Source: Asaia bogorensis
GTDB taxonomy: Bacteria > Pseudomonadota > Alphaproteobacteria > Acetobacterales > Acetobacteraceae
Assembly: GCA_945886995.1 (NCBI GenBank)
Contig: CAMCZJ010000050.1
Location: 1-15,830, forward strand
Direction: 5' to 3'
DNA length: 15,830 nucleotides
Shown: in pieces, positions 6,955-12,625 of the stretch
How positions within the stretch are numbered: the first letter of the stretch is position 1
How the letters are laid out: every line of letters starts with the position of its first letter
Position numbers and translations under genes: made by a program
The notes under the pieces: generated by a model
What the model was told of the DNA's origin: nothing
Databases searched by the model: none
Seen by the model: only the letters and a program-made list of their open reading frames with translations

Positions 6955-9234
6955 CTAACCCTTACCGCGTTCCACCTGCGTGACGCCGGGGCAGGCGCGT
7001 AGCGCCGCCAGCACGGCGGTAAGGTGAGAGATATCGCGCACTTCCACATCCACCAGCACTTCGCACCATTCGGCGGCACGATTGGTAATGCGCAGGCTGC
7101 TCACCGCCCCTTCCTGCCGGGCAATCGCCGTGGTGATGCCGGCCAGGGCATCGGGGCGATTTTCCGCCACCAATTCCACCCGCGCGACATGCGTGCCCTT
7201 GGTGGCGCCCTCATAATCCCAATCCACATCAATGAAGCGCTCAGGTGTTGCGGCAAAAGCCTGAAGCCCATGGCAATCCTGGCGATGAATCGTGACCCCT
7301 CGCCCGGTGGTGACAATGCCCAGAATGCGGTCCCCGGGCAGCGGGTGGCAGCAGCCAGCGAAACTAACCGCCATGCCGGTGACCAGGCCGCGCACCCCCA
7401 TGGCAGCATCCCGCTTCGCTGCGGATTGGCGTTCCGCCTTGCCTGGCATCAGCGTCGGCCCGGCGCCAAGCCGCCCGCGCGGGCGTGCCAGCGGTAGCGG
7501 GTCCGCGCCCCTGGGGCCGGCGCGCAATTCCGGCACGGCGGCATGCAGCACATCGCGCGGTGAAAGATTGCCGCTGGCAACGGCCACGCACATCGCCTCA
7601 AAATCCGCCTGCTTCAGCGGCTTGAGTGCAGGTTCAGCAAGCTTCTCCGAAAAATCGAGTCCCGCCGCGCGAAACGCCTTGGCAATGGCGCTGCGGCCTT
7701 CTTCGCGTTGTTCCGAACGTTGGCGCGCGTGATTGACACGCCGGATACGCGCCCGCGCCTTGCCGGTGACAACAAAACGCTCCCACCCTGGATTGGGCGT
7801 GCCGCCGCGCGCGGTGATGATTTCCACCTGATCGCCATTTTCCAGCACATGGCGGAGCGGCACGATCTTGCCATTCACCTTGGCGCCGACAGTGGTATCG
7901 CCCACTTGGCTATGCACTTCATAGGCGAAGTCAACGGGCGTCGCACCGCGCGGCAATTCGATCAGATCACCCTTTGGCGTGAAGCAAAAAACCCGATCGC
8001 GATGCAGTTCAAGCTTGGTATGTTCCAGGAATTCCTGCGGCTCAGCGGCGGTTTCCAGGATTTCGAGCAGATCGCGCACCCAAGGATAGCGCTTCTTATC
8101 CCGCCCCGATGCCGGGCCTTGCTTATAGCTCCAATGCGCGGCCACACCATTTTCCGCAATATCATGCATTTCCTTGGTGCGGATTTGCACTTCAATCTTG
8201 GCATTGCGCCGTTCCGGCACCGTGACACCCGTATGCAGGCTTTGGTAGCCATTGGTCTTGGGTGTTGAAATCCAATCCTTGAAGCGGCCCGGCACCACGC
8301 GATAGGCGGAATGAATGGCGCCAAGTGCCGCGTAGCAATCGCCCTTTTCCGGCACAATGATGCGGAAGGCCATGATATCGGATAATTGCTCGAAGGCGAC
8401 ATTCTTCTTCTGCATCTTGAGCCAAATGGAATAGGGCGATTTCTCCCGCCCCTGAATATCCACCACCGTCACATCGGCATCGGCCAAAACGCGGCGCAAA
8501 TCCGCCTCGATCTCCTCGATCAAATCAGCGCCCTGGCCACGCAGATAAGTCAGGCGCGCGGCGATGGTCTGCCAGGCTTCCGCATTCATTTCGCGGAAGG
8601 AAAGGGTCTCCAACTCCGTCTTCAGCGCATCCATGCCGATGCGCTCGGCCAGCGGCGCGTAGATTTCCAGCGTCTCCCGCGCCTGCTTGCGGCGGCGTTC
8701 CGGCTGCGGCATCCCTGAGATGGTCCGCATGTTATGCAGCCGATCCGCGAGCTTGATCAGCAGCACGCGGATATCCTCGCTCATCGCCAGCACAAGTTTA
8801 CGGAAATTCTCAGCCTGCTTGGTGCGTTCCGATTGCAATTCAAGCCGCGTCAGCTTGGTGACGCCATCCACCAGCCGCGCCACTTCCTTGCCAAAGCGGC
8901 TTTCGATATCCCCAAGCTTGAGCGACGTATCCTCAACCGTGTCATGCAATAGCGCGGTGATGATCGAACCGGTATCCAGCCGATAGCCAGCCAGGATTTC
9001 CGCAACCGCCAAGGGATGCACGATATAGGGCTGCCCATCATCGCGCCGCTGCGGCGCATGGGCTTCGGCGGCCATGTCATAGGCCGCGGTGATCAGCGTC
9101 GCATCAGTGCGCGGATCATAGGCCACAACGCGGGAGGCAAGCTCAGCGCCGGGCGAAACTGCGCGCCCCGCGGCCAGTCCTTCAGGCGCGCGGGGAAAAT
9201 CCAGGGGGAAGCGGGTGCTGTTGCTTCGCCCCAT
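6955..9234 (-). CDS. rsh: bifunctional (p)ppGpp synthetase/hydrolase (RelA/SpoT, Rsh)
   Basis: This enzyme makes and degrades (p)ppGpp, the alarmone of the stringent response. Domains in order over 759 residues are: an HD hydrolase with H73, H97-D98 in ALLHDTVEDT and D164 in LADRLHNMR; a synthetase domain with FRIIVPEKGDCYAALG and GRFKDWISTPKTNGYQSLHT; a TGS domain from about 415 with VFCFTPKGDLIELPRG; a conserved-cysteine region with FAGCCHPLPGDRI (625-637); and a C-terminal ACT domain from about 684. The intact HD residues and the RFKD motif (317-320) point to the bifunctional class rather than synthetase-only RelA. The first 40 residues are unconserved-looking, but the ATG has a strong AGGAAGG immediately upstream, so this start is kept. 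It follows rpoZ by 8 bases. Confidence 0.97.
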   Translation of the reverse strand: MGRSNSTRFPLDFPRAPEGLAAGRAVSPGAELASRVVAYDPRTDATLITAAYDMAAEAHAPQRRDDGQPYIVHPLAVAEILAGYRLDTGSIITALLHDTVEDTSLKLGDIESRFGKEVARLVDGVTKLTRLELQSERTKQAENFRKLVLAMSEDIRVLLIKLADRLHNMRTISGMPQPERRRKQARETLEIYAPLAERIGMDALKTELETLSFREMNAEAWQTIAARLTYLRGQGADLIEEIEADLRRVLADADVTVVDIQGREKSPYSIWLKMQKKNVAFEQLSDIMAFRIIVPEKGDCYAALGAIHSAYRVVPGRFKDWISTPKTNGYQSLHTGVTVPERRNAKIEVQIRTKEMHDIAENGVAAHWSYKQGPASGRDKKRYPWVRDLLEILETAAEPQEFLEHTKLELHRDRVFCFTPKGDLIELPRGATPVDFAYEVHSQVGDTTVGAKVNGKIVPLRHVLENGDQVEIITARGGTPNPGWERFVVTGKARARIRRVNHARQRSEQREEGRSAIAKAFRAAGLDFSEKLAEPALKPLKQADFEAMCVAVASGNLSPRDVLHAAVPELRAGPRGADPLPLARPRGRLGAGPTLMPGKAERQSAAKRDAAMGVRGLVTGMAVSFAGCCHPLPGDRILGIVTTGRGVTIHRQDCHGLQAFAATPERFIDVDWDYEGATKGTHVARVELVAENRPDALAGITTAIARQEGAVSSLRITNRAAEWCEVLVDVEVRDISHLTAVLAALRACPGVTQVERGKG

Positions 9235-9242
9235 CGGCCTTC

Positions 9243-9635
9243 CTATCGCTTGCCGCCAAGTTCGGCGGCGATGGCGGCTTCCAGATCATCGGGCGCCATG
9301 TCTTCGGCGCCGGCTTCGGGCAGGGCTTCTTCCTGCACATCCATGATGCCGAAGATGTTTTCATCGGTCGCGATCAGGTCAATTACTTCTTCCTCGGCGG
9401 GCTCGGGCTCCGGCGCGCGCTGCAAGGATTTGATCAGATCAGCTTCCAAAGACGGAAGATCGGCCTTTTCCTCGGCGATTTCGCGCAGCGCCACAACCGG
9501 GTTCTTGTCATTGTCGCGATCCACCGCGATCTGCTCCCCGCGGCTGATATTGCGCGCACGCTGCGCGGCCATCAGCACGAGTTCAAAGCGGTTCGGGATT
9601 TTTTCGATGCAATCTTCAACGGTGACGCGCGCCAT
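9243..9635 (-). CDS. rpoZ: RNA polymerase omega subunit
   Basis: Omega stabilises the beta' subunit and contributes to a ppGpp-binding site in proteobacterial RNA polymerase. The 130 residues start MARVTVEDCIEKIPNRFELV, followed by AAQRARNISRGEQ and NPVVALREIAEE, the canonical omega core. A roughly 60-residue acidic, proline- and glutamate-rich tail follows, which is common in alphaproteobacterial omega but not needed for the core. GGAG lies 5 nt before the ATG. It is the first gene of the tightly packed run to recO. Its pairing with rsh is functionally sensible, since the omega-containing polymerase is a target of the alarmone that Rsh makes. Confidence 0.96.
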   Translation of the reverse strand: MARVTVEDCIEKIPNRFELVLMAAQRARNISRGEQIAVDRDNDKNPVVALREIAEEKADLPSLEADLIKSLQRAPEPEPAEEEVIDLIATDENIFGIMDVQEEALPEAGAEDMAPDDLEAAIAAELGGKR

Positions 9636-9703
9636 GAGGGCTCCAAAAACAAAAGGGGCGCGCGGCGGGGGCCGGGCGCCCGGCTGGACCGGTTCTTCAG
9701 TTC

Positions 9704-9731
9704 AGATAGTCCCCCCGGTGCCGCTTTGCAA
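9704..9731 (-). promoter_or_regulatory. candidate promoter of the rpoZ-rsh cluster
   Basis: Read on the minus strand, TTGCAA (9726-9731) and CTATCT (9704-9709) are separated by 16 bp, a plausible housekeeping promoter about 70 bp upstream of the rpoZ ATG. A perfect 14-bp palindrome, GCCGGGCGCCCGGC (9671-9684), falls in the predicted leader and could form a small stem. This is by inspection only. Confidence 0.4.
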
Positions 9732-9752
9732 GGATTTCAAGCGCCTGGGGCC

Positions 9753-10280
9753 TCATGCGGGGGGAAGGGGCCGCAAATCCTGCGCCGGCAGGCCAGCGAT
9801 CAGCGCCGCGACAGGCTGCTTGAGGCGCGGATGCACCCAGTCAGGCGCTACCTCGGCCAGGGGATACAGAACAAAGCCGCGCAGATGGGCGCGCGGATGG
9901 GGCAGCACAGGATCTGGCGCATCCCTCACCAGCCCATCCAGGTCAATGATATCAAGGTCGAGCACGCGCGGCGCATTGGGGTAGGGGCGGGTGCGCCCGG
10001 CGGCGTTTTCAATGGCTTGCAGCGCGGCGAGCAGCCGCTCAGGGTCAGCCGCGCCTTCCAGCAAAGCGACGCCATTCACATAGCGCGGTGCGGCTGGATT
10101 GGGGGGGATGGGTGCGCTTTCCCACCAGCGGGACACCGCCACCACGCGCAGCCCCGGCAAGGCATCAAGCGCCGCCAAGGCGGCCTTGCAGCTTTCAAGC
10201 GGCGGCGCGCCATCACCCGCCGGCAGGTTGGCGCCAATCGCGATAAGCGCCTCTCCGCTTCGCATCCGCTCAACCGACAT
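9753..10280 (-). CDS. folK: HPPK: 2-amino-4-hydroxy-6-hydroxymethyldihydropteridine pyrophosphokinase
   Basis: HPPK transfers pyrophosphate from ATP to hydroxymethyldihydropterin in folate synthesis. The 175 residues include ALIAIGANL (11-19, first strand), the substrate-contacting region WWESAPIPPNP, the metal-binding motif RVLDLDIIDLDG with D108 and D110, and LPHPRAHLRGFVLYPLAEV (126-144). Its start is unusual. The ATG, a second in-frame ATG five codons later, and the AAAGG eight bases upstream all lie in a repeat shared with the glycosylase gene at 11292. No start codon exists between that repeat and the first conserved strand, so initiation must use the repeat. It lies 117 bp upstream of rpoZ on the same strand. 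Confidence 0.95.
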   Translation of the reverse strand: MSVERMRSGEALIAIGANLPAGDGAPPLESCKAALAALDALPGLRVVAVSRWWESAPIPPNPAAPRYVNGVALLEGAADPERLLAALQAIENAAGRTRPYPNAPRVLDLDIIDLDGLVRDAPDPVLPHPRAHLRGFVLYPLAEVAPDWVHPRLKQPVAALIAGLPAQDLRPLPPA

Positions 10281-10293
10281 GCGCTAAGCCTTT
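10256..10293 (-). promoter_or_regulatory. repeat-borne ribosome-binding site and start codon of folK
   Basis: On the minus strand this module has AAAGG (10289-10293), an 8-nt spacer CTTAGCGC, the folK ATG (10278-10280) and codons for SVERMRS. It directly adjoins palindrome copy R3. Together they form a 92-bp unit (10256-10347) that aligns without gaps, with 9 differences by hand count, to 11225-11316 on the opposite strand, where the same module starts the glycosylase gene. Confidence 0.8.
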
Positions 10294-10296
10294 GTT

Positions 10297-10461
10297 TGGT
10301 CGCATTTTCCGAGCCGCCAAGCGCTTCCGCTTGGCTTGAAAATGCTCAAGTGTCGGTCGCATTTTCCGAGTCGCCAAGCGCTTCCGCTTGGCTTGAAAAT
10401 GCTCAAGTGTTGGTCGCATTTTCCGAGTCGCCAAGCGATTCCGCTTGGCTTGAAAATGCTC
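10297..10461 (+). repeat. tandem array of three hairpin repeats, copies R3-R5
   Basis: Three copies of the dispersed palindrome lie head to tail with an exact 57-bp period (GGTCGC at 10298, 10355 and 10412). Each has perfect 8-bp outer arms GCATTTTC and GAAAATGC, an asymmetric internal loop (CGAGCC or CGAGTC against TT), perfect 8-bp inner arms GCCAAGCG and CGCTTGGC, and a 4-base loop (CTTC or ATTC). The units differ at only a few positions, suggesting recent duplication. The array fills most of the gap between the divergent folK and NYN genes. Its period is a multiple of three, so an open frame runs through it on the plus strand, but that is an artefact. Confidence 0.9.
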
Positions 10462-10468
10462 CGGGACA

Positions 10469-10493
10469 CTGGGCATGACAGCCCAGAATTTTT
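10469..10493 (+). terminator. terminator-like hairpin upstream of the NYN gene
   Basis: CTGGGC (10469-10474) and GCCCAG (10481-10486) form a perfect 6-bp GC-rich stem with a 6-base loop, followed by AATTTTT on the plus strand. The T-run is on the plus side only. It could end plus-strand transcription antisense to folK, or attenuate an NYN transcript that starts further upstream. Confidence 0.55.
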
Positions 10494-10550
10494 AGTGTAA
10501 CAAAAATGTCCGTATTTGAACGCTTGTTTCGAACCATTGAGGATCATTTG

Positions 10551-11213
10551 ATGTCTGCTCATGTTGCTCGGCGCCAGGCTGGCCTGGAACGCGTTGGCCT
10601 TTTCGTTGATGGGGCCAATCTCTACTACGCCACAAGGGCCTTAGGGTTCGAGGTTGATTTCGCCGCCATGTTGCGGTTTTTCGGCGGCTCCACCTATCTG
10701 GTGCGTGCCTGCTACTATACCGCGCTGATCGAGACCGAGGATTACTCACCCCTTCGCCCGCTGACCGATTGGCTGGCCTATAATGGCTGGCGCGTGGTGA
10801 CCAAGCCCGCCAAGGAACAGGCGGACCCATCCGGGCGGCGCCGGATCAAGGGCAATATGGATATCGAATTGGCCGTGGATATGATGGAATTGGCACCGCA
10901 TCTGGACCATGCGGTTCTGGTTTCCGGCGATGGCGATTTCCGCCGTGTGGTGGAAGCCGTGCAGCGCCAAGGGGTCAAGGTGACGGTGGTATCCACCATG
11001 GAAAGCCAGCCGCCGATGATCGCCGATGAATTGCGCCGCCAGGCTGATGGCTTTCTGGAATTGGCCGATATTGGGCCAGAAATCGCCCGCCGCGCCCCGG
11101 CAGAGGCCCGCCCGCGCCCTGCAACGCTGCCCACCAATGGCGCCCCCGCCAGACCAAGCCGCGCCACCCCGGCCGACCCCTATGGTGAGACGCCGGATAT
11201 CGAGCCTGAATGA
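10551..11213 (+). CDS. NYN domain protein (LabA/DUF88 family), putative ribonuclease
   Basis: NYN domains are PIN-like folds that bind a metal through acidic residues and act on RNA in characterised members; the target here is unknown. Counting from the preferred ATG (220 residues), visible motifs are VGLFVDGANLYYA with D20 and N23 (15-27), KGNMDIELAVDMM with D104 and D110, and VLVSGDGDFRRVVE with D127 and D129, followed by a GVKVTVVS strand. The last 40 residues are rich in Pro, Ala and Arg and probably disordered. An in-frame ATG at 10506 would add 15 residues, but it lacks a ribosome-binding site and its codons are AT-rich, unlike the rest. The ATG at 10551 has GAGGA about 8 nt upstream. 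Hairpin repeats lie on both sides. Confidence 0.88.
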   Translation: MSAHVARRQAGLERVGLFVDGANLYYATRALGFEVDFAAMLRFFGGSTYLVRACYYTALIETEDYSPLRPLTDWLAYNGWRVVTKPAKEQADPSGRRRIKGNMDIELAVDMMELAPHLDHAVLVSGDGDFRRVVEAVQRQGVKVTVVSTMESQPPMIADELRRQADGFLELADIGPEIARRAPAEARPRPATLPTNGAPARPSRATPADPYGETPDIEPE

Positions 11214-11224
11214 GCGCTGCGGCG

Positions 11225-11275
11225 GAGCATTTTCAAGCCAAGTGGAATCGCTTGGCGGCTCGGAAAATGTGGCCA
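11225..11275 (-). repeat. dispersed hairpin repeat, copy R6
   Basis: This copy begins GAGCATTTTC on the plus strand, eleven bases after the NYN stop. The outer arms GCATTTTC and GAAAATGT pair with one terminal wobble. The inner arms GCCAAGTG and CGCTTGGC pair with one U-G wobble in the plus-strand mRNA. It is continuous with the start-codon module that follows, as R3 is with the module of folK. It fills most of the 78-bp gap between the NYN and glycosylase genes. Confidence 0.88.
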
Positions 11276-11278
11276 AAG

Positions 11279-11316
11279 AAAGGTTTAGAGCATGTCGGCT
11301 GAGCGAATGCGAAGCG
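11279..11316 (+). promoter_or_regulatory. repeat-borne ribosome-binding site and start codon of the glycosylase gene
   Basis: AAAGG (11279-11283), the 8-nt spacer TTTAGAGC, an ATG at 11292 and codons for SAERMRS match the folK module base for base except at a few positions. The spacing from AAAGG to ATG is identical at both sites. A GTG at 11322 is the first possible start outside the repeat. Confidence 0.75.
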
Positions 11317-11957
11317 ACCATGTGTCAGCACCGGGGCGCGATTGCCCACTTTGCCCAAGGCTTGCGGAGTACCGCGCGGCGAATCGTGCCAAGGAACCTG
11401 GCTGGCACAACGCCCCCGTCCCAAGCTGGGGCCCGCATGCAGCGCCGCTGCTGATATTGGGCTTGGCGCCCGGGGTGCGCGGCGCGAACCGCACCGGGCG
11501 GCCCTTCACAGGGGATTATGCCGGCAAGCTGCTTTACTCGACCTTGCTGGAATATGGTCTAGCCCGCGGCGCCTATCGGGAAGACCCGAAGGACGGCATG
11601 GAACTGACTGGCTGCCGAATCGCAAATGCGGTGCGCTGCGTGCCGCCGGAAAATCTGCCGCTGCCGGCAGAAATCCGCGCCTGCAATGATTTTCTGAAGG
11701 CCGAGCTTGCCGGCATGCCGGGCTTGCGCGTGGTACTGGCTTTGGGGGTGGTGGCGCATAATGCGCTGCTCCGTGCCAGGGCGATTCCGGCCTCACGTTT
11801 TGCCTTCAGCCATGGCGCGCGGCACCAACTGCCCGATGGGCTGATCCTGGCCGATTCCTATCACGTGAGCCGCTACAATACCTCAACGCGCCGCCTAACG
11901 CCTGAGATGTTTCAATCCGTCATGCACGCAGTCGTTCAGGAATTGGCCGGCGCCTGA
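11292..11957 (+). CDS. uracil-DNA glycosylase, family 5 (UDGb)-like, 4Fe-4S
   Basis: This base-excision repair enzyme should remove uracil, and in family 5 also other deaminated bases, from DNA. The 221 residues have motif A as GLAPGVRGANRTGRPFTGD (57-75), which lacks the Asp or Asn general base of families 1 and 4 as expected for family 5. The late motif HVSRYNTSTRRLTP (191-204) is also family 5-like. Four cysteines, C18, C21, C115 and C131, have the spacing of the family 4/5 iron-sulfur cluster, with NAVRCVPPENLPLP around the third. The first eight residues, MSAERMRS, come from the repeat shared with folK; GTG at 11322 is an alternative start. It follows the NYN gene on the same strand and may be cotranscribed with it. 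Confidence 0.9.
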   Translation: MSAERMRSDHVSAPGRDCPLCPRLAEYRAANRAKEPGWHNAPVPSWGPHAAPLLILGLAPGVRGANRTGRPFTGDYAGKLLYSTLLEYGLARGAYREDPKDGMELTGCRIANAVRCVPPENLPLPAEIRACNDFLKAELAGMPGLRVVLALGVVAHNALLRARAIPASRFAFSHGARHQLPDGLILADSYHVSRYNTSTRRLTPEMFQSVMHAVVQELAGA

Positions 11958-12023
11958 AGAGCAAACACGGCTAGCTAAACCCACCAGATCGGCAGCTTCG
12001 CCCGAAACGCGGTTTTTAAGTGC

Positions 12024-12227
12024 TTAGACGCGCAGGTCGAGCAGCGAACCGCGCGGCAGCGGATTGGCCGGCGCGGCGGGCACGGCTTCCAGCATGCGCT
12101 GTTGGGTCTGGCCCTGGCTGCTGGCCTGCACAGCATCAACAGGCTCAACCGGAGCGCGAGGCTTCAGGATGACGGAGTTAACGCCAATTTCCTGAGCGAC
12201 GGAAGCCATGGAATTCAGACTGATCAT
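12024..12227 (-). CDS. small protein of unknown function (67 residues)
   Basis: I do not firmly recognise this ORF. From the ATG at 12225-12227 it encodes 67 residues beginning MISLNSMASVAQEIGVNSVI and ending LPRGSLLDLRV, with an Ala-, Pro- and Gln-rich middle. The frame is open a further 46 codons upstream (to 12365), but that extension is low-complexity and reads like non-coding sequence. An AGGG lies 8 nt before the chosen ATG and a candidate promoter lies about 50 bp upstream. The short size, the N-terminal hydrophobic pattern and the Gly-X-X-Leu-Asp-X-Arg ending loosely recall the small YjfB-type putative motility proteins, but this is only a resemblance. It is convergent with the glycosylase gene, 66 bp away. 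Confidence 0.5.
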   Translation of the reverse strand: MISLNSMASVAQEIGVNSVILKPRAPVEPVDAVQASSQGQTQQRMLEAVPAAPANPLPRGSLLDLRV

Positions 12228-12276
12228 GCTAGGTACCCTAGGGTGAAAAGATGAATGAAAGGTTAACGCTAGGGCC

Positions 12277-12305
12277 GCATTACCAATATTCGGCGACAAA
12301 TTCAA
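12277..12305 (-). promoter_or_regulatory. candidate promoter of the small ORF
   Basis: On the minus strand TTGAAT (12300-12305) and TAATGC (12277-12282) are separated by exactly 17 bp, about 50 bp upstream of the ATG at 12227. The region 12240-12430 is visibly more AT-rich than the genes around it. Confidence 0.4.
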
Positions 12306-12430
12306 ACGAATTTTCGGCTTTGGGTTGATGGTGTCGGATGCGTCCATACCCTTATGGTTGCACAATAAACTTAAAAATTAGAGGACAAGTTTCCTGACAG
12401 AAGCTTAAGGCTGGAACCGAACATTATGGA

Positions 12431-12452
12431 GTGATCCAATTTAGCGGATCAC
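12431..12452 (+). repeat. perfect 7-bp inverted repeat
   Basis: GTGATCC and GGATCAC are separated by 8 bases (AATTTAGC), and the flanking GG and CC could extend the stem past one mismatch. There is no T-run on either strand, so a simple terminator is unlikely. It could be a regulator-binding site or a hairpin. Within the 398-bp gene-free stretch 12228-12625, this, the candidate promoter and the tandem repeats are all I can see. Confidence 0.5.
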
Positions 12453-12470
12453 CCCATGGTAAAAGAAAGG

Positions 12471-12625
12471 CGACTGATTCACGGCTCCGGCCTTCGGCCT
12501 TCGCCGATCAGGCGCTTGGGTGGAGCGGCTGATTCACGGCTCCGGCCTTCGGCCTTCGCCGATCAGGCGCTTGTGTGGAGCGACTGATTCACGGCTCCGG
12601 CCTTCGGCCTTCGCCGATCAGGCGC
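12471..12625 (-). repeat. three tandem 55-bp repeats at the gltA 3' end
   Basis: Units start at 12471, 12526 and 12581 with an exact 55-bp period and differ at only a few bases. Each can fold: CTGAT pairs with ATCAG, CGGC with GCCG, and GGCC with GGCC around a TTC loop, with a TCA bulge and a TCC/TTC internal loop between the stems. The third unit runs up to the gltA stop codon (12626-12628). There is no T-run, so these resemble REP-type 3' hairpins rather than intrinsic terminators. The unit shares no obvious sequence with the 57-bp repeat family. Confidence 0.9.

Noticed and set aside
9016..9984. Plus-strand 322-codon open frame across the ends of rsh, rpoZ and folK
   Set aside because: It crosses three well-supported minus-strand genes and has the Ser- and Arg-rich composition of an antisense frame.
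10297..10461. Possible CRISPR array
   Set aside because: The three units are contiguous near-identical copies without unique spacers, no cas genes are nearby, and single copies are scattered elsewhere in the window.
9726..10478. Plus-strand 250-codon open frame through folK and the 57-bp array, with three repeats of a WLENA-containing peptide
   Set aside because: It is antisense to folK, which has clear catalytic motifs. The peptide repeats arise only because the 57-bp period is a multiple of three.
10506..10550. Longer N-terminus of the NYN protein
   Set aside because: There is no Shine-Dalgarno before 10506, the codons are AT-rich and unlike the rest of the gene, and the segment directly follows a terminator-like hairpin. 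It remains possible.
12000..12020. Possible terminator after the glycosylase gene (short CCG/CGG stem followed by TTTTT)
   Set aside because: The stem is only three base pairs, too weak to call.
12228..12365. N-terminal 46-codon extension of the small ORF at 12024
   Set aside because: The extension overlaps the candidate promoter, has no ribosome-binding site, and its composition looks non-coding.
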